Position numbers and translations under genes: made by a program. Shown here one piece after another: positions 1-4,883 of a stretch of 5,088 bases of DNA. The stretch is from an uncultured bacterium (lineage in GTDB: Bacteria > Planctomycetota > UBA1135 > UBA2386): positions 1-5,088 of the forward strand of contig CALKYL010000335.1 in assembly GCA_938003515.1 (NCBI GenBank), given 5' to 3'. The notes beneath the pieces were generated by a model. That model was not told the DNA's origin, did not search any database, and saw nothing but the letters and a program-made list of their open reading frames with translations. How positions within the stretch are numbered: the first letter of the stretch is position 1; each line of letters begins with the position of its first letter.

Positions 1-256
1 CGTCCTCGTCGCCGGCCATCACGTGGTAGCACGTGCGCGCCCCCCACTTCTCCGCCGAAAGCGTCGAGCACGTCGAGTTGGTGAAGCTGAGCTCGGCGAC
101 CTCGTTCGGATACAGATTGCGCAGCACGGTGCCCGCGCTGCCCGACAGGGTCGTCTCCGTTTGCGAGAACGACAGCAGGAAGTCGGGGCCCTGCGCGCTG
201 GCGGCGACGGTGCAGAGGGCGAGCGAGAGGGAACGCGTCAGGATCTGGTGGGTCAT
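1..256 (-). CDS. Secreted hypothetical protein, N-terminal part (runs off the left edge)
   Basis: The reverse strand encodes an open frame from an ATG at 256 to the window edge, 85 residues with no stop. It starts MTHQILTRSLSLALCTVAASAQG, a good Sec signal peptide: a short polar start with one Arg, a hydrophobic stretch at about residues 9-19 and an ASA|Q cleavage site near residue 21. The mature part is rich in Ser/Thr, with two Cys (63 and 76) that could form a disulfide, and contains the stretch LRNLYPNEVAELSF. The start is supported by GGAG five bases upstream of the ATG. It lies downstream of the 364-1443 gene on the same strand, 107 bp away, so co-transcription is possible. I do not recognise the family. 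Extracytoplasmic location is inferred from the signal peptide; function is unknown. Reality of the gene is fairly sure because the signal peptide, ribosome site and reading frame agree. Confidence 0.72.
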   Translation of the reverse strand, partial: MTHQILTRSLSLALCTVAASAQGPDFLLSFSQTETTLSGSAGTVLRNLYPNEVAELSFTNSTCSTLSAEKWGARTCYHVMAGDED

Positions 257-261
257 GGTCA

Positions 262-265
262 CTCC
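262..265 (-). promoter_or_regulatory. Ribosome binding site of the left-edge secreted protein
   Basis: The reverse strand reads GGAGTGACCATG, putting a GGAG Shine-Dalgarno core five bases before the ATG at 256. It supports this start for a gene otherwise known only from a partial frame. Confidence 0.55.
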
Positions 266-334
266 GTGGGTTCGGGTCACCCTCGAAGGACCGAATGCGC
301 GCTCGCGCACGCGACGACCTCGCAGATCCGGGCA

Positions 335-351
335 GCGCGCAGGCCGCGCGC
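335..351 (-). terminator. Possible GC-rich hairpin after the 364-1443 gene
   Basis: GCGCGC (335-340) and GCGCGC (346-351) can pair around a five-base loop, 12 bases after the stop codon of the gene transcribed leftward. There is no T tract after it, and GCGCGC runs are common in such GC-rich DNA, so this may be chance. If real, it would attenuate or end transcription before the 1-256 gene. Confidence 0.2.
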
Positions 352-363
352 CGCGGTGTCGTG

Positions 364-1443
364 CTAGCGGCGCTCCGGCGCGCCGCCGCCCCCGCCGCCC
401 GGCTTCTTCGGCGGGGGCTTCTTCGGCGGGGGCTCCTTCGGCTGGGGCTCCTTCTCGGGCGGCGGCGGCTCCTCCTCGACGACCTCGACGAGTTCGACCT
501 GCGCCGGCACGGCCCGCACCTCCGTGCGCGCCACCATCATCATCGGCGCCAGCGCGCCGAACAGCCCGGCCGCGTGACGCGAGCGGCCGAGATCGACCCG
601 GTAGACCGCGTCGGTGCCATCGCGTTCGTGCCCGACGTCCTCCAAGAGCGGCCGGAACAGGCGCGCCTCCGGCATCTCGCGCAGGCGCGCCAGCATCGCG
701 TCGACCGCCTGCTCGGTGACGGCCAGGCCCTCCCCGCGCGTGCCGTGGCGCACGACGGCTTCGAGCACGAGGTGCGGGTCGTCCGGATCGCCGGTCGCGC
801 GCAGCCGGAGGCAGACGAAGGTCGGGGCGTCGCCGGCGGGCCACTCCGGGTTGTGGAGCGCGCGCACCAGGTCGCGGCGCTCCGGACCGTCGTCGCGGAT
901 CTCGGCGACGACCCAGGCGAGCAGCCCTTCGCTGCCGGCGAGGAGCGACATCACGTCGGCGGACGGCCGGCCCGCGCGCGGCTCGCCGGCCAGCACCGGA
1001 CGCAGCAGCGCTTCGGGACCGGACACGCGGATCTCGTCGGAGACCTGCACGACCCCGTGCGCAGCGTTCCATTCGTCGAGCAGCAGCTCGTGCGAGCCGA
1101 TCCGCTCCACCCGGTAGCGCCCTTCGCCCGGATCCTCGGGCAGGGCGAGCGCCGCGTTGCCCTCGAGCACGGCCAGCTGGCCGCCCACGTCCAGCGCGGG
1201 GAACACCGTCGCGCGGTCGAGCCGATCCATCGGAAAGCCGGCCTGCCGCTCGATCGTGCCGAGCACCAGCTTGAAGGCCGACGCCTCGATGTCGCCCCAG
1301 ATGCCGCGCGCCCGCATCGACGCGAGGTCGGCGCACGCGACGGTGCGGTAGTCGTCCGGGTAGAAGGCGCGGGCCGCCGGCGCCTGGGCGCACACGGCGG
1401 GCAGCACGGCGAGGCAGGAGATCGTCGGGAGCGTCCGGGTCAT
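364..1443 (-). CDS. Secreted protein of unknown function with Pro/Lys-rich, Gly-ending C-terminal tail
   Basis: This encodes 359 residues from the ATG at 1443. The N-terminus MTRTLPTISCLAVLPAVCAQ looks like a Sec signal peptide, with cleavage likely near residues 19-21 (VCA|Q or AQA|P). Cys18 lacks a small residue before it, so this is not a lipobox. The body (about 27-303) is a soluble alpha/beta-looking domain, including the phrase GFPMDRLDRATVF at 69-81 and a helix-rich stretch at 243-270. It vaguely resembles planctomycetal secreted proteins that compare per-residue 'value' domains, but I cannot name a family. Residues 317-359 are low complexity: acidic VEVVEEE, then Pro/Lys/Glu units (PPPKK twice), then six glycines and APERR. 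Such tails can span or bind the cell wall; that is inference. A GTG at 1512 would add 23 Arg-rich residues before the signal peptide and is less likely. AGGA lies only two bases before the ATG, so the ribosome site is weak. The gene diverges from the sulfatase at 1571. Confidence 0.8.
   Translation of the reverse strand: MTRTLPTISCLAVLPAVCAQAPAARAFYPDDYRTVACADLASMRARGIWGDIEASAFKLVLGTIERQAGFPMDRLDRATVFPALDVGGQLAVLEGNAALALPEDPGEGRYRVERIGSHELLLDEWNAAHGVVQVSDEIRVSGPEALLRPVLAGEPRAGRPSADVMSLLAGSEGLLAWVVAEIRDDGPERRDLVRALHNPEWPAGDAPTFVCLRLRATGDPDDPHLVLEAVVRHGTRGEGLAVTEQAVDAMLARLREMPEARLFRPLLEDVGHERDGTDAVYRVDLGRSRHAAGLFGALAPMMMVARTEVRAVPAQVELVEVVEEEPPPPEKEPQPKEPPPKKPPPKKPGGGGGGAPERR
401..460. repeat. 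15-bp tandem repeat, about four units, inside a coding region
   Basis: GGCTTCTTCGGCGGG occurs twice perfectly (401-415, 416-430), followed by two diverged units (431-445 with GGCTCCTTCGGCTGG; 446-460 with GGCTCCTTCTCGGGC). The 15-bp period is a multiple of three, so it encodes five-residue units in the leftward gene (PPPKK, PPPKK, then diverged PKE/PQ and EKE versions). This is a coding minisatellite that probably grew by slippage or unequal exchange and could vary in copy number between strains. Confidence 0.85.
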
Positions 1444-1570
1444 GGTCCTGGATCGGCGCCGACACGCGGCGCGGCCCGCATGGTAGCCGAGACCGCGCCG
1501 GGCCTGCCGCACCGCGACGACCTACGGCGCGCGCTGGCGACGGCGCGGCCGCCGCGCTCTGTTGGTCGGC
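1444..1570. other. Divergent intergenic region, no clear promoter
   Basis: These 127 bases separate the leftward 364-1443 gene from the rightward sulfatase and should hold both promoters. I see no convincing -35/-10 pair, no clear operator palindrome and no strong Shine-Dalgarno on either side. The sulfatase ATG has only CTGTTGGTCGGC before it. An extracytoplasmic-function sigma factor or leaderless/weak translation signals could be used, but the sequence does not show it. Confidence 0.5.
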
Positions 1571-2932
1571 ATGCTCGTCCGCCGACTCGCCGTCCTCTCC
1601 ACCGCGCTCGCCGCGGCCTGCGCCGCGCCGTCCGACAGGCGGGACGACGTGCCGCGCCCGCCCAACGTCGTCGTCCTCTTCACCGACGACCAGGGCTACG
1701 GCGACCTGTCGTGCTACGGCCATCCGACGATCCGCACGCCGCACGTCGATCGCCTCGCGGCGAACGGCGCGAAGCTGACGCAGTTCTACGTCGCCGCGCC
1801 CCTGTGCTCGCCGTCGCGGGCCGCGCTGCTGACGGGCTGCTACCCGAAGCGCGTCGGCATGCACCGGCACGTGATCTTCCCGGACTACGACCATGGCCTG
1901 CACCCCGACGAAGCGACGCTCGCCGACGTCCTGCGCGCCCGCGGCTACGCGACCGGCTGCTTCGGCAAGTGGCACCTCGGCCACCGGCCGGGGCTGATGC
2001 CGACCGACCAGGGCTTCGACGAGTTCTTCGGCGTGCCCTACTCGAACGACATGTCGCGCTTCCACCGCGCGCCCGACGACCCCTACCGGTTCCGGCTGCC
2101 GCTGATGCGCGGCGACGAGGTCGTCGAATGGGATCCGGACCAGCGCCTGCTGACGCGGCGGACGACGGACGCCGCCGTGGCGTTCGTCGAACGTCACGCC
2201 GACCGACCGTTCTTCGTCTACGTGCCGTTCTCGATGCCGCACGTGCCGATCTACGCGTCGCCGGAGTTCGAGGGCACCAGCGCGCGCGGCCGCTACGGCG
2301 ACGTCGTCGAGGAGATCGACTGGAGCGTCGGCCGGCTGATGGCAGCGCTCGAACGCGCCGGCGTCGCGCGCGACACCCTGGTCGTGTTCGCGTCCGACAA
2401 CGGCCCGTGGCTGCCGTTCGGAGCCGCCGGCGGCAGCGCCGGGCCGCTCCGCGGCGGCAAGGGCACCAACTGGGAGGGCGGCCAGCGCGTGCCGTGCGTG
2501 GTGCACTGGCCGGCGCGCGTGCCCGCGGGCCTGGTCGTGCACGAGGTCGTCACGGCGATGGACCTCTTGCCGACGATCGCCGCGTGCGCGGGCGCGGCGC
2601 TGCCCGCCGAGCGGGTGATCGACGGGCACGACGTGCGGCCGATCCTGTTCGGCGAGCCCGGGGCGCGCTCGCCGACCGAGCAGTTCCTCTACTACACCAA
2701 CCGGGGCGAACTCGCGGGCGTGCGCCGCGGGCCGTGGAAGCTGCTGCTCGACTCGGGCGAGCTGTTCCACGTCGAGCACGATCCGGGCGAACGGCGCGAC
2801 GTCGCCCACCTGTTCCCCGAGCAGGTCGCCGAGTTGCGCGCGCTGGCGGTGCGCATCGACGCCGCGATCACGGCCGCGGCGCGGCCGACGCTCGCGGTCG
2901 AGGCGATGCTGTTCGACCCGGCGAAGCCGTAG
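1571..2932 (+). CDS. Formylglycine-dependent sulfatase (arylsulfatase A-like, S1 family), exported
   Basis: A 453-residue hydrolase that cleaves sulfate esters, in the usual size range of S1 sulfatases. In order: signal sequence 1-17 (MLVRRLAVLSTALAAAC); metal-binding Asp39-Asp40 in LFTDDQGYGDLSCYG; the modification motif C-S-P-S-R at 79-83 followed by AALLTG, where Cys79 becomes formylglycine; GKWHLG at 132-137 (Lys133, His135); His224 in SMPH; SDNGPW at 275-280 (Asp276, Asn277 metal ligands); and GGKGTNWEGG at 295-304 with Lys297. All expected active-site residues are present, so it is probably active. The C-terminal part (about 373-432) has the usual RRGPWKLLL and LFHVEHDPGE elements of the small subdomain. 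Cys17 after LAAA could be a lipidation site; ordinary cleavage is the alternative. ATG 1571 gives a clean signal peptide; TTG 1562 would add three residues. No clear Shine-Dalgarno is seen. The substrate, likely a sulfated glycan or other sulfate ester, cannot be read from the sequence. No maturase gene is nearby. Confidence 0.96.
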   Translation: MLVRRLAVLSTALAAACAAPSDRRDDVPRPPNVVVLFTDDQGYGDLSCYGHPTIRTPHVDRLAANGAKLTQFYVAAPLCSPSRAALLTGCYPKRVGMHRHVIFPDYDHGLHPDEATLADVLRARGYATGCFGKWHLGHRPGLMPTDQGFDEFFGVPYSNDMSRFHRAPDDPYRFRLPLMRGDEVVEWDPDQRLLTRRTTDAAVAFVERHADRPFFVYVPFSMPHVPIYASPEFEGTSARGRYGDVVEEIDWSVGRLMAALERAGVARDTLVVFASDNGPWLPFGAAGGSAGPLRGGKGTNWEGGQRVPCVVHWPARVPAGLVVHEVVTAMDLLPTIAACAGAALPAERVIDGHDVRPILFGEPGARSPTEQFLYYTNRGELAGVRRGPWKLLLDSGELFHVEHDPGERRDVAHLFPEQVAELRALAVRIDAAITAAARPTLAVEAMLFDPAKP

Positions 2933-2950
2933 CTGCCGGTCCCGGGCGGT

Positions 2951-2970
2951 CGGCCACGAGACCGTGGCCG
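2951..2970. terminator. Hairpin between convergent genes, probable bidirectional terminator
   Basis: CGGCCACG (2951-2958) and CGTGGCCG (2963-2970) form a perfect 8-bp stem with an AGAC loop. An outer pairing, GGGCGG (2944-2949) with CCGCCC (2978-2983), may extend it across a small internal loop. It sits in the 62-bp gap between the sulfatase stop (2932) and the racemase stop (2997 on the other strand), where a shared terminator is expected. No T tract flanks it on either side, so it is not a textbook intrinsic terminator. Confidence 0.55.
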
Positions 2971-2994
2971 CGGGCTCCCGCCCTTCGCCGGCGG

Positions 2995-4308
2995 TCAGCG
3001 GTCGGCCGGCGCCGCCGCCCGCAGCATCGTGTAGGGCCCCTCGGGGATCACTGCGACGCGCGCCGCCGGCCACGCGCGCACGAACGCGTCGAACGTCCGC
3101 TGCGCGCGTTCGGCGGCTCCGCCGTCGCCCGGGACCGGCGTCACGGCGAGCCCCCGCTGCACGTCCATCGGCAGGCCGTCGTTGGCGAACAGCAGCCTTT
3201 CGACGCCGATGCGGGCGAGCACGCGCGTCTGCATCTGCAGCTCCCACTGGTCCTTCCCGGTGACGTCGGTCGCGGTGATCGCCGCGAGGAACGCGCGCCA
3301 GTCGCGGCCGTGCCGCTGCATCAGCGCCGTGTACTCGGGCGAGCCGACCTCCGTGCACGCGCTGCACATCAACAGCGTCGAGTCCGCGCCGAGCGCGGGC
3401 AGCGCGGTGACCATGCCCTTGACGGTCTGGTAGAAGCTCTCGTCGAGCGGATAGCCGCCGGCCGACTGCACGACGAGGTCGTAGGGCCGGGCGACCGCAG
3501 CCGACGTCCACGCGCCGACCTGCTCGCAGCCGACCTCGTGCGCGGCGAACAGGTCCCCGGCGAAGATCCCCGCCGGCCGACGGTCGTGCGTGATCGCGGC
3601 GTTGACCAGGAAGTCGCAGCCGACCTCGCGCGCGACCCGCACCGCGATCTCGTGGCACGGGTTGCCCGCCAGGCGCCCTTCGGTGGCCGCGGGGTCGCCC
3701 ATCGTGCGGTGGCCGTGGAAGCGCTGCACGGTCTCGAGGTCGACGAGCCCGGGGCAGATGCCCTTGCGGCCGCCGGAGTAGCCCGCCATGAAGTGCGGCT
3801 CGATCAGGCCGGTGACGATCTTGAGCTCGGCCTCCTGGTAGCGGCGGTTGACGCTGACCGGCGGGTCGTCGCGCACGCGCACGAGCGTCTCGGGCCGGTC
3901 GGCCTCGTGGTCGACGACGCGGCAGCGCCGCAGCAGGTCGTCCCCGAGCATGACGCGGCGCTCGCGCTCGGTCGACGGCCGGTGCATGCCGGTCGCGATC
4001 AGGATCGTGACCGCGTCGTCGCCGATCCCGGCCGCGTGCAGCTCGTCGAGGATCGCCGTGATCAAGAGCTCGTTCGGCACCGGCCGCGTGATGTCGCTCA
4101 TCGTGACGACGACCGAACGCGGCCGGCGGAGCGCGGCGACCTCGCGGAGCGGCGCGCTGCCGATCGGGTGGCGCAGCGCGTGGCGCACGGCGGCCTCGGG
4201 GTCGCCGAGCGGCGGGATCTCCGGACCGCGCAGCACGTCGGCCGTCGCCGGCACGCGCAGCGTCAGCGCATCCCGGCCGAACAGCAGGCGGACGTCGCGC
4301 GTGGCCAT
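2995..4308 (-). CDS. LarA-like nickel-dependent 2-hydroxyacid racemase/epimerase (DUF2088)
   Basis: A 437-residue cytoplasmic enzyme, close to the usual 420-440 of the LarA family, whose members invert 2-hydroxy acids (lactate, malate, others) by hydride transfer through a nickel-pincer nucleotide cofactor bound to a Lys. Seen in order: SDITRPVPN at 71-79 (Asp72, Arg75, same numbers as in Lactobacillus LarA); ATGMHR at 105-110 with His109 (LarA His108); EPHFMAGYSGGRKGICPG at 170-187 with His172 and cofactor-bearing Lys182 (LarA His174, Lys184); His198 in RFHGHRT (LarA His200, nickel ligand); and FYQTVKGM at 292-299 with Gln294 and Lys297 (LarA Gln295, Lys298). With every key residue kept, it is very likely catalytic. 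The residue numbers for LarA are from memory. The substrate is unknown: LarA homologues vary, so 'lactate racemase' would be over-precise. No larB, larC or larE is present here; cofactor synthesis must be elsewhere. It is convergent with the sulfatase and divergent from the BlaI gene. Confidence 0.93.
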   Translation of the reverse strand: MATRDVRLLFGRDALTLRVPATADVLRGPEIPPLGDPEAAVRHALRHPIGSAPLREVAALRRPRSVVVTMSDITRPVPNELLITAILDELHAAGIGDDAVTILIATGMHRPSTERERRVMLGDDLLRRCRVVDHEADRPETLVRVRDDPPVSVNRRYQEAELKIVTGLIEPHFMAGYSGGRKGICPGLVDLETVQRFHGHRTMGDPAATEGRLAGNPCHEIAVRVAREVGCDFLVNAAITHDRRPAGIFAGDLFAAHEVGCEQVGAWTSAAVARPYDLVVQSAGGYPLDESFYQTVKGMVTALPALGADSTLLMCSACTEVGSPEYTALMQRHGRDWRAFLAAITATDVTGKDQWELQMQTRVLARIGVERLLFANDGLPMDVQRGLAVTPVPGDGGAAERAQRTFDAFVRAWPAARVAVIPEGPYTMLRAAAPADR

Positions 4309-4314
4309 GCGGCG

Positions 4315-4342
4315 AGTTGATCGGGACCGCGGGCGAAGTCAA
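4315..4342 (-). promoter_or_regulatory. Possible promoter of the LarA-like gene, perhaps leaderless
   Basis: On the reverse strand TTGACT (4342-4337) is followed after 16 bases by TCAACT (4320-4315). The first is a good -35 match; the second is a poor -10 (three of six). Transcription would begin about at the ATG at 4308, giving a leaderless message, which fits the lack of any Shine-Dalgarno before this ATG. Tentative. Confidence 0.3.
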
Positions 4343-4434
4343 CGCGGGCCGGGGGGCGCCCCCGAACGGCGGCCGCGCCGGGTCGTGCGAGCGCGCGCAG
4401 GCGCGAGCGAGGCAAAGCACCCGGCCGCCGGCGC

Positions 4435-4462
4435 TTGACGACATCGCTTAGTTCACTAAGCT
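4435..4462 (+). promoter_or_regulatory. Probable promoter of the BlaI-M56 operon
   Basis: TTGACG (4435-4440) matches five of six -35 bases. Sixteen bases on is TAAGCT (4457-4462), a weak -10 (TA and final T match). This short AT-richer patch stands out in otherwise very GC-rich DNA. The -10 candidate lies inside the CTAAGCTTAG palindrome, so a repressor bound there would block polymerase. Transcription would start near 4469, leaving a leader of about 25 bases before the GTG start. Confidence 0.45.
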
Positions 4463-4465
4463 TAG
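4446..4465 (+). promoter_or_regulatory. Probable BlaI-type operator, overlapping half-sites
   Basis: GCTTAG (4446-4451), TTCA, then CTAAGC (4456-4461) form a perfect six-base inverted repeat. The right half-site is also part of the 10-bp palindrome CTAAGCTTAG (4456-4465), giving three alternating half-sites in 20 bases. BlaI/MecI repressors bind dyads of similar size in their own promoters, and this one lies 28 bases before the start of such a gene, between and over the promoter boxes. Autoregulation is inferred from position and symmetry. Confidence 0.6.
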
Positions 4466-4482
4466 TCTCTTCGTCATCGCAC

Positions 4483-4486
4483 GGAG
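4483..4486 (+). promoter_or_regulatory. Ribosome binding site that fixes the GTG start of the BlaI gene
   Basis: GGAG (4483-4486) lies seven bases before GTG at 4494, ideal spacing. The protein from this GTG begins MERVEPTERELQILKVLW, exactly where BlaI-family proteins normally begin. Confidence 0.65.
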
Positions 4487-4493
4487 CCGTCCA

Positions 4494-4883
4494 GTGGAGC
4501 GCGTCGAACCGACCGAACGAGAGCTGCAGATCCTGAAGGTCCTGTGGGACCGCGGCGAAGCGACCGTGCGCGGGGTCTACGAGGCGCTGCGCGACGAGCT
4601 GCCGATCGTGCAGAACACCGTGCAGGCGTTCCTGCGCACGATGGAGGACAAGGGCCTCGTCACCCACCGCACCGAGGGGCGCTCGTTCGTCTACCGCGCG
4701 ACCCGCGCCCGCGGCGAGACCAGCGAGCGGCTCTTGTCCGGCGTGCTCGACGGCGTCTTCGACGGCGCGCTCGACGCGCTGGTCGCGAGCGCGTTCGCGC
4801 TGAAGAAGCCGAGCCAGCAGGAGCTCGCGCGGCTGCGCGAACTGCTCGAGCTGCACGGCGACAAGCGGAGGAAGCGGCGATGA
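4494..4883 (+). CDS. BlaI/MecI/CopY-family winged-helix transcriptional repressor
   Basis: A 129-residue cytoplasmic DNA-binding repressor, the typical BlaI/MecI length. Helix 1 spans about 7-19 (TERELQILKVLWD) and helix 2 about 23-36. The recognition helix is at about 40-53 (QNTVQAFLRTMEDKG, with the family's typical N-T-V-x-x-x-L-x-x-M-x-x-K-G pattern), and the wing at about 55-70 (VTHRTEGRSFVYRAT). The C-terminal helical part (75-124) should be the dimerisation domain and ends in a basic DKRRKRR tail. In BlaI/MecI, induction involves cleavage at an Asn-Phe bond near residue 101; here Ala100-Phe101 falls at the same place, but the match in sequence is loose. It overlaps the following membrane-protein gene by ATGA, so the two are translationally coupled. 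An inverted repeat in its promoter suggests self-repression. The role need not be beta-lactam resistance: in Planctomycetota such pairs are abundant and mostly of unknown signal. Confidence 0.94.
   Translation: MERVEPTERELQILKVLWDRGEATVRGVYEALRDELPIVQNTVQAFLRTMEDKGLVTHRTEGRSFVYRATRARGETSERLLSGVLDGVFDGALDALVASAFALKKPSQQELARLRELLELHGDKRRKRR
4867..4871 (+). promoter_or_regulatory. Ribosome binding site of the M56-like gene
   Basis: GGAGG (4867-4871) sits eight bases before ATG 4880, inside the end of the BlaI coding region. It supports this start and coupled translation of the pair. Confidence 0.6.

Larger units (their letters stand above)
4309..4493. other. Divergent intergenic region between the LarA-like and BlaI genes
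   Basis: These 185 bases carry the candidate leftward promoter at 4315-4342 and the rightward promoter and operator at 4435-4465. The middle (about 4343-4434) is very GC-rich with a 12-bp palindrome GGGGGCGCCCCC at 4352-4363 and no open frame with coding character. If the BlaI-type repressor bound only 4446-4465 it would be too far from the leftward -35 to block it directly. Confidence 0.5.

Noticed and set aside
401..460. Tandem units as a CRISPR array
   Set aside because: Units are 15 bp, directly adjacent without spacers, and lie in frame inside a coding region.
1444..1512. Upstream GTG extension of the 364-1443 gene
   Set aside because: It would add 23 Arg-rich residues before a clean signal peptide that starts at the ATG at 1443.
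1562..1570. TTG start for the sulfatase three codons upstream
   Set aside because: TTG is rarer and no ribosome site favours it; the ATG at 1571 gives a normal signal peptide. The difference is only three residues.
1571..4308. Sulfatase and LarA homologue as a two-gene pathway
   Set aside because: They are convergent, act in different compartments (exported versus cytoplasmic) and have no evident shared substrate. Adjacency alone does not support it.
295..4320. A 4-kb stop-free rightward frame (1341 codons)
   Set aside because: It is antisense to the 364-1443 and 2995-4308 genes and out of frame through the sulfatase, all of which have clear protein signatures or signal peptides. Its translation is Arg/Ala/Pro/His-rich with no recognisable domain. 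Such frames are expected by chance when third positions are nearly all G or C.
4352..4363. 12-bp palindrome GGGGGCGCCCCC as an operator
   Set aside because: Perfect symmetry is noticeable, but only G and C are used in a G/C-saturated gap and it sits outside both candidate promoters, so chance is a sufficient explanation.
4263..4856. Leftward frame of 197 codons opposite the BlaI gene
   Set aside because: It overlaps the BlaI gene, its promoter and operator, and the start of the LarA-like gene, and its translation is low-complexity Arg/Ala/Leu. The BlaI frame has a strong family match, so this is its antisense shadow.
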